A program made the translations under genes and the position numbers. From positions 1 through 64,000 of the forward strand of contig NZ_JBOCEG010000009.1 in NCBI RefSeq assembly GCF_050586465.1: a DNA stretch of 64,000 nt. The letters are read 5' to 3'. Position 1 is the first letter of the stretch. Every line of letters starts with the position of its first letter. Below, piece after piece: positions 25,287-33,247 of the stretch. This DNA comes from CAJXYS01 sp913063035. Lineage in GTDB: Bacteria; Pseudomonadota; Alphaproteobacteria; Rhodobacterales; Rhodobacteraceae. The notes below the pieces were generated by a model. It did no database searches, was not told the origin of the DNA, and saw only the letters and a program-made list of their open reading frames with translations.

Positions 25287-25826
25287 GTGGAGTTTTCGAC
25301 GGAATTCAAAGGCCGCGAGGAAGAGATCGCCGACATGTTCGCCGCGACCTTCACCGACTCCGAGGGGGCGGAGGAGGGCACGCTGATCGGCGGCTTGGTG
25401 CGCGAGCTCCTGATCGGCACGCCGGACGCGGATCTGCACGTGTTCATCGCCCGGTCCGACGGGGCGATCGTCGGCGCGGCGATCTTTTCCAGGCTGCGCT
25501 ATGCAGGGGATGCGCGCTCGGTCTTCATCCTGTCGCCGATGGCGGTGGCGACCGGCCGGCAGGGCGCGGGGATCGGCCGCGACCTGTTGCGCCACGCGCT
25601 GGGCGCGCTGCGCGTCGCTGGTGTCGAGATCGCGGTGACCTATGGCGACCCGGCCTTCTACGGACAGGTGGGCTTCCGGCCGATGACGGAAGAGATCGCC
25701 CCCGCACCGCTGCCCCTCAGCCATCCCGAGGGCTGGATCGGCCAGTCCCTGACCGGCGCGGAGCTGACCCCTTTGCGTGGTCCCTGCACCTGCGTGACCG
25801 CCCTGGACAAGCCCGCCCTGTGGTAG
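25287..25826 (+). CDS. GNAT family N-acetyltransferase
   Basis: 179 residues with a single GNAT domain. The acetyl-CoA pyrophosphate loop is GRQGAGIGRDLL (near 94-105), preceded by beta-4 VFILSPMAVAT and followed by VEIAVTYGDPAFYGQVGFRPM, which is the YhbS-like branch (COG3153). The start is GTG at 25287 with GGAGGAGG ideally spaced, rather than an upstream ATG lacking a ribosome site. Substrate unknown; YhbS-like enzymes may act on small molecules or proteins. Confidence 0.85.
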   Translation: MEFSTEFKGREEEIADMFAATFTDSEGAEEGTLIGGLVRELLIGTPDADLHVFIARSDGAIVGAAIFSRLRYAGDARSVFILSPMAVATGRQGAGIGRDLLRHALGALRVAGVEIAVTYGDPAFYGQVGFRPMTEEIAPAPLPLSHPEGWIGQSLTGAELTPLRGPCTCVTALDKPALW

Positions 25827-25898
25827 GGCGCGCCCCGCCGGCCCCGTCCCGTCCCGTTCCGACCCGCCGCGATCCTGTTCCGCGTCCGCAGCCGCCCG

Positions 25899-25913
25899 GT
25901 ACAGGTCTTGTAC
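25899..25913. promoter_or_regulatory. Inverted repeat GTACA-N5-TGTAC upstream of truncated hemoglobin
   Basis: GTACA (25899-25903) and TGTAC (25909-25913) form a perfect 5-bp dyad with a 5-base spacer, 83 bases before the hemoglobin start. It resembles a small dimeric repressor site. I cannot assign the regulator; it does not match the FNR or OxyR patterns seen elsewhere in this window. Confidence 0.35.
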
Positions 25914-25942
25914 TGGACGCCCCCGGCATCGAGTCGGCACCC

Positions 25943-25976
25943 TGTGTGCGCGGCCGGCCGATGGCCGCGTTACACA
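25943..25976 (+). other. Stem-loop in the truncated hemoglobin leader
   Basis: TGTGT (25943-25947) and CGCGGCC (25949-25955) pair with GGCCGCG (25963-25969) and ACACA (25972-25976). The hairpin ends just before the GGAAGGAG ribosome site (about 25980-25987), so it could affect mRNA stability or initiation. No T-run follows, so it is not a classical terminator. Confidence 0.35.
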
Positions 25977-25995
25977 GACTGGAAGGAGCACACCC

Positions 25996-26397
25996 ATGGC
26001 AGAGCCACTTCTCCGCGAACTCTCCACCGTTTCGCTCTACGAACGGCTTGGCGGGGCGTCCGGCGTGCGACGACTGGTCGACGAGATCGTCGAGGCCCAT
26101 ATGCGCAACCCCGTCATCAAGGCGCGATTCCTGCCCTACAGGGAGGATCCGGACAGGCTCGACGCGACCAAGCAGCAGCTTTGCGCCTTCTTTGCCGCCG
26201 GCAGCGGCGGGCCTGAAAGCTATACCGGACGCAGCATGCCCGAGGCGCATCGCGGCATGAATATCGGCGAGGCCGAGTACATGGCGGCAACGGATGACAT
26301 CCTGTCCGTCATGGAAAGCCATGGCTACCACGCCGATGTGCGCAAGGACGTGCTTGCGATCGTCTATGCCCTGAAAGACGAGATCATGCGGGCCTGA
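25996..26397 (+). CDS. Group 1 (N-type) truncated hemoglobin
   Basis: 133 residues, the length of a 2-on-2 globin. LYERLGG (13-19) opens the fold, GGPESYTGRSM sits in the EF region, and the proximal heme-binding His is in EAHRGMNI (near 84). By eye, the B9-B10 pair usually Phe-Tyr is Ile-Val (VDEIVEAHM), so the distal tyrosine that stabilises bound O2 and supports NO dioxygenation seems absent. A strong GGAAGGAG precedes the ATG. Probable roles are NO or O2 binding or redox sensing. Confidence 0.87.
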   Translation: MAEPLLRELSTVSLYERLGGASGVRRLVDEIVEAHMRNPVIKARFLPYREDPDRLDATKQQLCAFFAAGSGGPESYTGRSMPEAHRGMNIGEAEYMAATDDILSVMESHGYHADVRKDVLAIVYALKDEIMRA

Positions 26398-26398
26398 T

Positions 26399-26420
26399 CC
26401 GGCCCGGCGCGCCGGGCCGG
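26399..26420. repeat. 22-bp perfect GC-only palindrome after the hemoglobin gene
   Basis: Starting two bases after the hemoglobin stop codon, 11 bases (CCGGCCCGGCG) are followed by their exact reverse complement. In RNA this would fold into a very stable hairpin and could act as a 3' stability element or terminator, although no T-run follows. Confidence 0.4.
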
Positions 26421-26552
26421 GTCCGGCGCGTCGACACGGCGGGCCGCCATCGCGATGGAACAGCGCGGGGATATGCAGTAGCTATCGGGCGGACCGGTCC
26501 GGCCGGACCGGTCGCCGCGTTTCGAAAACCGCGCCAGGAAAGGGCTTTGCCG

Positions 26553-27206
26553 ATGTTGTTCCAGACCCCGCAGGGACCGCGCGATCTGAGCGTCGCGCAA
26601 GTTTTCGTCGCCGGCTGGACCGGCCGCGACAGCGGCCAGGTGCAGCATCATATCCGGGAACTCGAGGCGATCGGCGTGGCACCGCCGTCGGAGACCCCGC
26701 TCTTTTACCGGGTTTCGGCGGCGCTGCTGTGCCAGAGCGACAGTATCCAGGTGCTTGGCCCGGACACGTCGGGCGAGGCGGAACCGCTGATCGTCCGCTC
26801 CGGCGGCCGAACCTGGCTCGGCCTTGCCTCGGACCACACGGACCGCAAGCTCGAAACCCATTCCGTCGCGCATTCCAAGCAGGCCTGCATGAAACCCGCC
26901 GCCGGCACGGTCTGGCCAATGGACGAGGTGGCCGGGCATCTCGACCGGATCGAGATCCGGTCATGGCTTCTGGAGAACGAGGCCTGGGTTGCCTACCAGG
27001 ACGGCACGCTCGCCCAGATCCTGCCGCTCGAGGACCTGATCGCAGGCGCGGCCCTTCCGGACGGCGCGGCGATGCTTTGCGGCACGGTGCCGGCGGTGGG
27101 CGGGGTGCGCGCCGGCGACGGGTTCAGCATGGAATTCCACGATCCGGTGCGCGACCGCACGATCCGCGCCGCGTACCGGACGGTCAGTCTCGAAATCGTT
27201 TCCTGA
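26553..27206 (+). CDS. DUF2848 family protein (fumarylacetoacetate hydrolase-like fold)
   Basis: 217 residues. I recognise DUF2848 from the VAGWTGRDSGQVQHHIRELEAIGV opening (near 20-43), PLFYRVSAALL, the QVLGPDTSGEAEPL block and the SDHTDRKLE motif near residue 92. The family is considered FAH-like, and the acidic and histidine residues of SDHTDR could bind metal, but no reaction is established. ATG 26553 with GGAAAGGG upstream is preferred to a TTG two codons earlier. Stands alone between the hemoglobin and the channel gene. Confidence 0.8.
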   Translation: MLFQTPQGPRDLSVAQVFVAGWTGRDSGQVQHHIRELEAIGVAPPSETPLFYRVSAALLCQSDSIQVLGPDTSGEAEPLIVRSGGRTWLGLASDHTDRKLETHSVAHSKQACMKPAAGTVWPMDEVAGHLDRIEIRSWLLENEAWVAYQDGTLAQILPLEDLIAGAALPDGAAMLCGTVPAVGGVRAGDGFSMEFHDPVRDRTIRAAYRTVSLEIVS

Positions 27207-27383
27207 CCGGCCCGCCGGCGATCGGGCAAGGCGCGTCTGGCGGATCTTGTCCCGTCATGCTTTGATTGGGCGCCCGGCGCGCGCCATCGGCGCGGACCCG
27301 TCCGGGCGCGCATCGCCACGCGGGCAGGGAGGTGCCGGAACCATGTCGGAAGACGCCGAACGCGACCGGGACGAAAAAACCGG

Positions 27384-28157
27384 GTGGACGCCTACGAGAA
27401 GGTCCCTTCGGCGGTCATATTCGAGGCCATCCGCCGTGAGGGCGAACACGAACTGTCGCGGCCGTTCAGCGCGCTCTGGTGGTCGGGGGTGGCGGCCGGG
27501 CTTGCGATCAGCACCTCGGTTCTGTGCAAGGGCTTTCTCGAGTCGATCCTGCCCCATGCCGACTGGGCGGCGGGCGTGTCGAACCTGGGCTACACGGTGG
27601 GGTTCCTGATCGTCATCCTCGCCCGGATGCAGCTCTTCACGGAAAACACGATCACGCCCATCCTGCCGCTGTTCCTGGCCCCGAGCCGGGCCAACTTCTA
27701 CCAGACCGCCCGTCTCTGGAGCATCGTTCTGGCGGCCAATCTCGTCGGCTGCGCAGCCGCCGCGGTGGTGCTCGTGCACGGCCATATCCTGCCGGAAGCC
27801 CGGTTCGACGGCATTCTGACCGTGTCGCGCCACTACGCCGAGGCGACGGCGCTCGAGCATTTCGCCTGGGGCATTCCGGCCGGCTTCATCATCGCGGCGC
27901 TGGTCTGGATCCTGCCCCGGATGGAAGGCGCGGGCGAGGTGCTGATCATCGTGATCCTGACCTACGTCATCGGCCTTGGCGGCATGTCGCACGTCGTTGC
28001 CGGCTCTACGGAGCTGTTCCTTCTGGTGGTGCGCGGCGAACTGGGGCCGGTCGAGGCGGTTCTCGGCGGCATTCTCCCGGCCTTTGCCGGAAATGTCCTC
28101 GGCGGCACGGGCATATTCACCGCGCTGACCTATGCACAGCTGCGCGAGGAGATCTGA
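27384..28157 (+). CDS. Formate/nitrite transporter (FNT) family channel, YfdC-like; probable 5' frameshift
   Basis: The readable frame from GTG 27384 gives 257 residues with six membrane helices of the FNT fold (SALWWSGVAAGLAIS, GFLIVILARMQLFTENTITP, ALEHFAWGIPAGFIIAAL, GAGEVLIIVILTYVIGLGGMSHVVAGS). The ARMQLFTENT loop is the channel signature seen in YfdC-type proteins. GTG 27384 has no ribosome site. ATG 27343 has a strong GGGAGGTG but is in another frame, joining this one only if one base is gained at the A6 run 27374-27379. That would add 14 N-terminal residues (starting MSEDAERDRDEK). So the true start is probably 27343, with an assembly indel, a mutation or slippage. Confidence 0.8.
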   Translation: MDAYEKVPSAVIFEAIRREGEHELSRPFSALWWSGVAAGLAISTSVLCKGFLESILPHADWAAGVSNLGYTVGFLIVILARMQLFTENTITPILPLFLAPSRANFYQTARLWSIVLAANLVGCAAAAVVLVHGHILPEARFDGILTVSRHYAEATALEHFAWGIPAGFIIAALVWILPRMEGAGEVLIIVILTYVIGLGGMSHVVAGSTELFLLVVRGELGPVEAVLGGILPAFAGNVLGGTGIFTALTYAQLREEI

Positions 28158-28206
28158 CCCGGGCGACCGCCGGCGGCGGGCATGGGACCCCGGTGCCCCC
28201 CGGCCG

Positions 28207-29175
28207 CTATGCAGGCGCCGCGGCGGGCCCGCGCACGGCCATCACGTTGCGGGCGATCTCGTCGAGATGGCTGTCCCATGACCCGCAGCAGCCGCCCCAG
28301 ATATCGGCGGCGGGATAGCGCCGGGCCAGGTCCCCCATCTGCCGGCCGAGTTCCGCCGGGTCGCCTTCCTCGATATGGCCGAGCTTGCAGAGCGATACCT
28401 TGTCCATCTCGGCCGCGTTGGGCCGGAATGACCGGATGCGACCGGTCCAGTCGCCGGGGCCGAGCGCCGGTTCGAACTCGACCGGGTGGGAACAGTTGAT
28501 CCCGTAGGACTCCGGCCGGGCCTCCCCGGCTTCGGCGTCGGTGGTCTCGATGGCCTCGCGCAGGCTCGGGCCCGAACTCAGGCGGTGAGCACTGTTCAGG
28601 GTGAAGGACATGTTGAGCGGCACGCCGGCCGCGGCCGCCGCCCGGCTGACGCCGACCGCCTCGGGGATATTGTTGAAGGTCGCCGCCCAGACCAGATCGA
28701 CGCCGCAGTCCTTGAGCGTCGCGATCTGCGTGGCGTGATAGTCGGCGGCGTCTTGCGCCGTGATGTTGCCGCCGGTCCCGTAGGCGTCGCCGCGCGGTCC
28801 GACGCAGCCGCAGATCGCGATATGCGGTATCTGGTCGCGATAGGGGGCGGCCACCTCGCGCAGGAAATCGATGCACTTGTGCTGCATCTCGGCCAGGCCG
28901 GCGGCGGAATAGCCTAGCTTTTCGCCCCAGTCCGGGCTGGCGCGGTAGTCGAAGCCGGCCATCGCGGCACCCATGCCGTGGGTCGCGGCCACGTCCAGAT
29001 AGCGCCGATACATGTCGCGCAGATCCGTGACGGCCTGTGGATCGTCGAGCAATTCGAACATGGCGAATTCGCGCAGCCGATGGCCATGGCGGTACATGAT
29101 CTCGGTCTCGGTGCCGCCTTCGGCGAGGTAGGTGATCCCGCTTGCCGCGGGGGTGAAACGCGCGGTCTTGGACAT
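28207..29175 (-). CDS. Homocysteine S-methyltransferase family protein
   Basis: 322 residues with the Zn-dependent methyltransferase barrel. One zinc ligand is the Cys in GINCSHP (near 212), and the pair is in GGCCGS near 295. The N-terminal YLAEGGTETEIMY replaces the usual DGG.GTE opening. Members move a methyl group from S-methylmethionine, betaine or a methylated thiol to homocysteine. ATG 29175 has GGAGG upstream; longer in-frame starts are unsupported. It is monocistronic between the FNT gene and the flavocytochrome; with two betaine transporters in the window a betaine-type donor is conceivable but unproven. Confidence 0.83.
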   Translation of the reverse strand: MSKTARFTPAASGITYLAEGGTETEIMYRHGHRLREFAMFELLDDPQAVTDLRDMYRRYLDVAATHGMGAAMAGFDYRASPDWGEKLGYSAAGLAEMQHKCIDFLREVAAPYRDQIPHIAICGCVGPRGDAYGTGGNITAQDAADYHATQIATLKDCGVDLVWAATFNNIPEAVGVSRAAAAAGVPLNMSFTLNSAHRLSSGPSLREAIETTDAEAGEARPESYGINCSHPVEFEPALGPGDWTGRIRSFRPNAAEMDKVSLCKLGHIEEGDPAELGRQMGDLARRYPAADIWGGCCGSWDSHLDEIARNVMAVRGPAAAPA

Positions 29176-29192
29176 GGCGACCTCCTGCCTGC

Positions 29193-29210
29193 CCTTTTCG
29201 GGCGAAAAGG
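29193..29210. promoter_or_regulatory. 18-bp palindrome just upstream of the homocysteine methyltransferase start
   Basis: CCTTTTCG (29193-29200), GG, CGAAAAGG (29203-29210): a perfect 8-bp dyad ending 18 bases before the ATG on the minus strand. It could be a repressor operator or a leader hairpin next to the ribosome site. No known regulator motif matched by eye. Confidence 0.4.
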
Positions 29211-29311
29211 TTAGCCTACCACGACTCACCCCGCCCCTGTCCAACCCGCGCCGCAGGGGCAATGACGGGCGGGGCCGGGCGGCCCCGCCAAGGGCCGATC
29301 CCGCGACGCCT

Positions 29312-30787
29312 TCAGGACAGGATCGGTACGGCGAGCGCGATGGCGGCCGCCAGAACGGCGAAGAGGCCGAGGAACCGGTAAATGCGCCGCCTGTCGCGCC
29401 GCGAGGCCAGCGCGCCGCGATAGTCGAAGCGTTCGTATTCCACCATGTCGAGCGGCATGCCGAGCCCGATCAGCGCGTCGGAGACGCCGGTGATCATCGG
29501 GCCGGGGCCGCAGATGAGCGCCAGGGTGCGGTCGCGCGCCAGATCGCCCAGCAGCCGGTCCAGCCGCGCCGGGTCGAGCCGGCCCACCTCGCCGGTGAAT
29601 CCCGGGGCGTCGGCCTCGCTCAGCAACATGACCTCGAGGTCGATCACGTCCTTCGCGGCCTCGATCTCCTCGAGGCAGGCGAGGTTGCCCGGCTGACCGA
29701 CCGCGTAGGCCAGGCGCACCGGGCGCCGGTCCCTGCGCGCCACGAGATCGCGCAGCAGCCCCATGATCGGCCCGATCCCCGCACCGCCGGCGATCAGCAG
29801 GATCGCGTCGGCGTCGCGATGCTCCAGCGTGAAGCTGCCATGGGGGCCGTCGATCCCGATCGGCGTGCCCGGGGCCAGCTGTCCCGCGCGGTTGGTGAAA
29901 TCGCCGGCTTCCTTGACGATCAGGCTCAGCCCCGGCCGGGCCGGGCTGTCGGCGATCGAGAACGGATGATCGAGCAAGGGGAACCGGCCGCGCCCCTCGG
30001 TCATCCAGACGAATTGACCGGCCTTGTAATCCATGTGTGGCGTGCTCTCGCCGGGCTGGATGTCGAGCTCCCATGTGCGGTCGGCGAGGCGCGTGACGGA
30101 TCGTAGTTGCCACGGGTGCGTGTGTAGCCGCGCCCAGCGCCAGCCGTAGAGCACCGCCATGACCAGCACGATCGCCCCGGCCACACCCCACCAGAGCCCG
30201 GCAAGCGCACCGCCCGCGCTGAACCGGCCCACGGTCAGCGCGTGATGCAGCCCCGCGCCCACGGCCGTCAGCCCCAGCAGGAGATGCGTGGCCCGCCAGA
30301 GCTCGTAGCGCCAGGGCAGGCGGTCGCGCAGGAAGGCGGTGGGCACCAGCAGGACCAGCGCGGCCAGCGCGACGATGCCGGAGCGGTAATGCGGGCTGGT
30401 GTGATAGGCGACCAGCCGCTCGATCCCCAGCGCGCGCGATTCGGTCCAGGTCGGGATCACGTAGAAGACGGGATGCAGCAGCAGCGCCAGCAAAAGCCCC
30501 CAGGCGGCGATCTTGTGGAACGCCATGACCTTGTCGATCCCGAGCCGCCCCGACACCGTTTCGAACCGCCCCGAGGTGAAGAACTGCACCGCCATGCCCG
30601 ACAGCGCCACGAGCCCGAGCGCGGCCGCCGCGGCCTCCCACGGGTGGGCCGGCGCCACGTGCCGCCCCGCCGCCAGTGCCAGCGGCAGGAGGCAGGCGGC
30701 AAGATAGGCCAGCGCAAGGGCCCGGCCGCTGGGCCTGGGCAGGTCGCGCGCGCCGGCGCGCGGAGCGGATCGGTTGATCTCGGTCAT
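29312..30787 (-). CDS. Ferric reductase/NADPH oxidase-like transmembrane flavocytochrome
   Basis: 491 residues. Six N-terminal membrane helices carry bis-histidine heme ligands: His in AFHKIAAWGLLLALLLHP (near 92 and 105) and RATHLLLGLTAVGAGLHH (near 165 and 179). A ferredoxin-reductase module follows, with FAD motif LLDHPFSIAD near 275, the pyridine-nucleotide site GGAGIGPIMGLL near 335 and CGPGPM near 425, and a final membrane anchor. It would pass electrons from cytosolic NAD(P)H across the membrane to periplasmic acceptors. Divergent from a pentaheme cytochrome c with an FNR box exactly between them, so the cytochrome is a likely partner. True iron reduction is not established. Confidence 0.85.
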   Translation of the reverse strand: MTEINRSAPRAGARDLPRPSGRALALAYLAACLLPLALAAGRHVAPAHPWEAAAAALGLVALSGMAVQFFTSGRFETVSGRLGIDKVMAFHKIAAWGLLLALLLHPVFYVIPTWTESRALGIERLVAYHTSPHYRSGIVALAALVLLVPTAFLRDRLPWRYELWRATHLLLGLTAVGAGLHHALTVGRFSAGGALAGLWWGVAGAIVLVMAVLYGWRWARLHTHPWQLRSVTRLADRTWELDIQPGESTPHMDYKAGQFVWMTEGRGRFPLLDHPFSIADSPARPGLSLIVKEAGDFTNRAGQLAPGTPIGIDGPHGSFTLEHRDADAILLIAGGAGIGPIMGLLRDLVARRDRRPVRLAYAVGQPGNLACLEEIEAAKDVIDLEVMLLSEADAPGFTGEVGRLDPARLDRLLGDLARDRTLALICGPGPMITGVSDALIGLGMPLDMVEYERFDYRGALASRRDRRRIYRFLGLFAVLAAAIALAVPILS

Positions 30788-30850
30788 GGGGTTTGCCGTC
30801 CTCCTTCCCGGAACGCGGCGTCAGTGATGACGCCGCGCTGTGAAAATGCT

Positions 30851-30864
30851 TTGATACCGATCAA
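30851..30864. promoter_or_regulatory. Perfect FNR/CRP-family box TTGAT-N4-ATCAA
   Basis: TTGAT ACCG ATCAA matches the FNR/Anr/NnrR consensus exactly. Its centre lies 68 bases from the cytochrome ATG and 70 from the flavocytochrome ATG, so one dimer could activate both divergent genes under low oxygen or NO. Activation at -41.5 would place start sites near 30899 and 30816. Confidence 0.75.
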
Positions 30865-30925
30865 TGTCATCAGAGGCTCACAGAGTCATGTAAAGCTTCG
30901 GCGAACCCTATTTTCGGAGGTCTCC

Positions 30926-32014
30926 ATGCGCGTTTCCCGTCTGTCCAGAGCCATAGGTGCCTTTATCCTGGGCATAACCTTCGCCCTGCCGGCCGCGGCG
31001 CAAGAGGGGTCCAGCCTGTCCCGGCTGGTCGACCAATGGATCGCCTCGCCGCATGGGGATTACAGTTCCGAATCCTTTACCCACTGGAACGAGGACGGTG
31101 CGGTGCCCGTCAATTGCGCCGCCTGCCATTCCGGTCCGGGCTTCTCCGATTTCCTCGGGGCCGACGGCAGTGCCGCGGGCGTGGTCGACCATCCGGCGCC
31201 CATCAACGCGCCGGTCGATTGCGCGGCCTGTCACACCAGCGCGGCCGAGACGCTCGACACCGTGTCCTTCCCGTCCGGCGTGACGATGTCCGGGCTTGGA
31301 TCGTCGGCCATCTGCTCGGTGTGCCACCAGGGGCGGCAATCGACCGATTCCGTCGAGGCCGCGCTGGAAGGCAAGGCCGACGACACGGTCGATCCCGAGC
31401 TCGGCTTCCTCAACATTCACTACGCCGCGTCCGCCGCGACGCTGATGGGCAGCGACGCGCGCGGCGGCTACCAGTACCCGGGCAAGAGCTATGCCGGGCG
31501 GTTCATGCACGTGCCGAGCGCGAATACCTGCACCACCTGCCACGAGCCCCACACCACCGAGGTCGCGACCGAGGGCTGCGTCGCCTGCCACCAGGGTATC
31601 GAGGAACTGAGCGACATCCGGACCCGGCATGCCGACTTCGACGGCGACGGCGACACCGCCGAGGGCATCCACGGCGAGATCATGACATTGCACGGCATCC
31701 TGGCCGAGCGCATCACGGCCTACGCGGCCGATGTGGCCGGCACGCCGATCATCTATGACAGCCATGCCTACCCCTATTATTTCACGGATACCGACGGCGA
31801 CGGCACCGTCGATGACGGCGAGGCCGCCTATCCCAACCGCTACCAGAGCTGGACCCCGCGCCTGCTGCGTGCGGCCTATAACTACCAGGTCGTGGCCAAG
31901 GATCCCGGCGGCTACAGCCACAACCCGCAGTATTTCCTGCAGCTGCTCTATGACAGCATCGAGGATCTCTCGGCGCAGCTGGGTGTCGAGACGGGCGCGC
32001 TGACCCGGCCCTGA
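30926..32014 (+). CDS. Periplasmic pentaheme c-type cytochrome with calcium-binding-like motifs
   Basis: 362-residue precursor. Signal peptide to about residue 26 (FALPAAAQ). Five CxxCH heme sites: CAACH 64-68, CAACH 99-103, CSVCH 130-134, CTTCH 202-206 and CVACH 218-222. Two Asp-rich DxDGDG motifs (about 237-246 and 288-297) resemble EF-hand/dockerin calcium loops. The C-terminal 60 residues are aromatic and heme-free. ATG 30926 has CGGAGG upstream. I do not recognise a named family (not NapC, NrfA or DMSO-type). Divergent partner of the flavocytochrome; likely an extracytoplasmic electron carrier or reductase made under low oxygen. Confidence 0.85.
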   Translation: MRVSRLSRAIGAFILGITFALPAAAQEGSSLSRLVDQWIASPHGDYSSESFTHWNEDGAVPVNCAACHSGPGFSDFLGADGSAAGVVDHPAPINAPVDCAACHTSAAETLDTVSFPSGVTMSGLGSSAICSVCHQGRQSTDSVEAALEGKADDTVDPELGFLNIHYAASAATLMGSDARGGYQYPGKSYAGRFMHVPSANTCTTCHEPHTTEVATEGCVACHQGIEELSDIRTRHADFDGDGDTAEGIHGEIMTLHGILAERITAYAADVAGTPIIYDSHAYPYYFTDTDGDGTVDDGEAAYPNRYQSWTPRLLRAAYNYQVVAKDPGGYSHNPQYFLQLLYDSIEDLSAQLGVETGALTRP

Positions 32015-32046
32015 CCCTGCACCCGCGCGCATGGCGCATTCGCCCA

Positions 32047-32081
32047 ATTTTCGGGCGTGGCCGCTGGGCCGCGCCCAAAAT
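32047..32081. repeat. Long inverted repeat between the cytochrome and the ABC importer
   Basis: ATTTT, GGGCG and GGCC (32047-32062) pair with GGCC, CGCCC and AAAAT (32067-32081) around a GCTG loop, with one T-G wobble and one bulged C. It begins 33 bases after the cytochrome stop. The AT-flanked GC stem looks like a terminator, but the T-run lies on the 5' side, so direction is uncertain. Confidence 0.45.
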
Positions 32082-32185
32082 CGCGGCAAGAAGGTGGGCG
32101 GTCCGGTTTGTCGCAGGGTGGCGATGATGCGCGGCCCCGCAACAGTGGGTTCACTCGTCGTCGACGCTTAAAGCAGGAGGACAAG

Positions 32186-33193
32186 ATGCTGCGTTCGATT
32201 CTCACTGCCGCCGTGGCCGCGTTCGGGCTGTCCGGGCCGGCGCTGGCCGAGACCTCGGTGCCCTTCGCGCTGGACTGGAAGTTCGAGGGCCCCTCCGCCG
32301 CCTATTTCGCCGCCATAGACAACGGCCATTTCGCCGAAGAAGGGCTCTCGGTCGAGGTGTCCGCTGGCAAGGGCTCTCTCGACGCGATCCCGAAGGTCGC
32401 GACCGGGGCCTTCCCGATGGGCTTTGCCGACATCAACAGCCTGATCAAGTTCCTCGACCAGAACCCGGGCGCGCCGGTCACGGCCGTCATGATGGTCTAT
32501 GACAAGCCGCCCTTCGCCGTTGTCGGGCGCAAGAGCCTCGGCGTCTCGGCGCCGGCCGACCTCGAGGGTTCGGTGCTCGGCGCGCCGCCGCCCGACGGGG
32601 CCTGGGCGCAGTTCCCGATCTTCGCCAGGGAGAACGGGCTCGACATGGACAAGATCACCGTCGAGCCGGTGGGCTTCCCGACCCGCGAGCCGATGCTGGC
32701 CGAGGGCGAGGTCGACTCGGTGACGGGCTTTTCCTTCTCGTCCTACCTGAACCTCGTTCGTCTCGGCGTGCCCGAGGACGACATTTCGACCATCCTGATG
32801 GCCGATCACGGCCTGGCGCTTTACGGCAATGCCATTATCGCCAACACCGATTTCGCCGAGGCCAACCCCGACGCCGTGACCGGCTTCCTGCGCGCCGTGG
32901 CGAAGGGCTGGAAGGACGTGATCGCAGATCCCGCGGCCGGCGCGGCAATGGTTGCCGACCGCAACCCGGCCGCCGATGTCGATCTGGAGGCCCGGCGCCT
33001 GCAACTGGCCATCGATGCCAACGTGGTCACCGATTACACCATGGCCAACGGCATGGGCGGCATCGATCCCGACCGCATGGCGACCGCGCTCGAGCAGCTC
33101 GCCCTGACCTACGAGTTCGAGACGGACCCGGACGCGGCGCTCTACTTCACCGATGCTTACCTGCCGGATGACGGCAGCCTGATGCTTCAGTAA
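32186..33193 (+). CDS. ABC transporter substrate-binding protein, NMT1/THI5-TauA type
   Basis: 335 residues with signal peptide MLRSILTAAVAAFGLSGPALA. NMT1-like landmarks are FALDWKFEGPSAAYFAAIDNGHFAEEGLSVEV split across residues 26-60, GFADINSLIKF and the DGAWAQFPIFARENGLDMDKITVEPVGF region near 140-165. Such proteins bind pyrimidine precursors, taurine, nitrate, aromatic sulfonates or similar. ATG follows GCAGGAGG. First gene of a three-gene importer immediately before the sRNA and urease operon; a nitrogenous substrate is likely from context only. Confidence 0.87.
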   Translation: MLRSILTAAVAAFGLSGPALAETSVPFALDWKFEGPSAAYFAAIDNGHFAEEGLSVEVSAGKGSLDAIPKVATGAFPMGFADINSLIKFLDQNPGAPVTAVMMVYDKPPFAVVGRKSLGVSAPADLEGSVLGAPPPDGAWAQFPIFARENGLDMDKITVEPVGFPTREPMLAEGEVDSVTGFSFSSYLNLVRLGVPEDDISTILMADHGLALYGNAIIANTDFAEANPDAVTGFLRAVAKGWKDVIADPAAGAAMVADRNPAADVDLEARRLQLAIDANVVTDYTMANGMGGIDPDRMATALEQLALTYEFETDPDAALYFTDAYLPDDGSLMLQ

Positions 33194-33247
33194 AGTTCAC
33201 GGCGGGCCGGGGTGCCGGCCCGCCTCTTCCCGGACAAGGACCGAGCG

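Noticed and set aside
27250..27270. FNR-like TTGATTGGGCGCCC upstream of the FNT gene
   Set aside because: Only the left half-site matches; the ATCAA half is missing.
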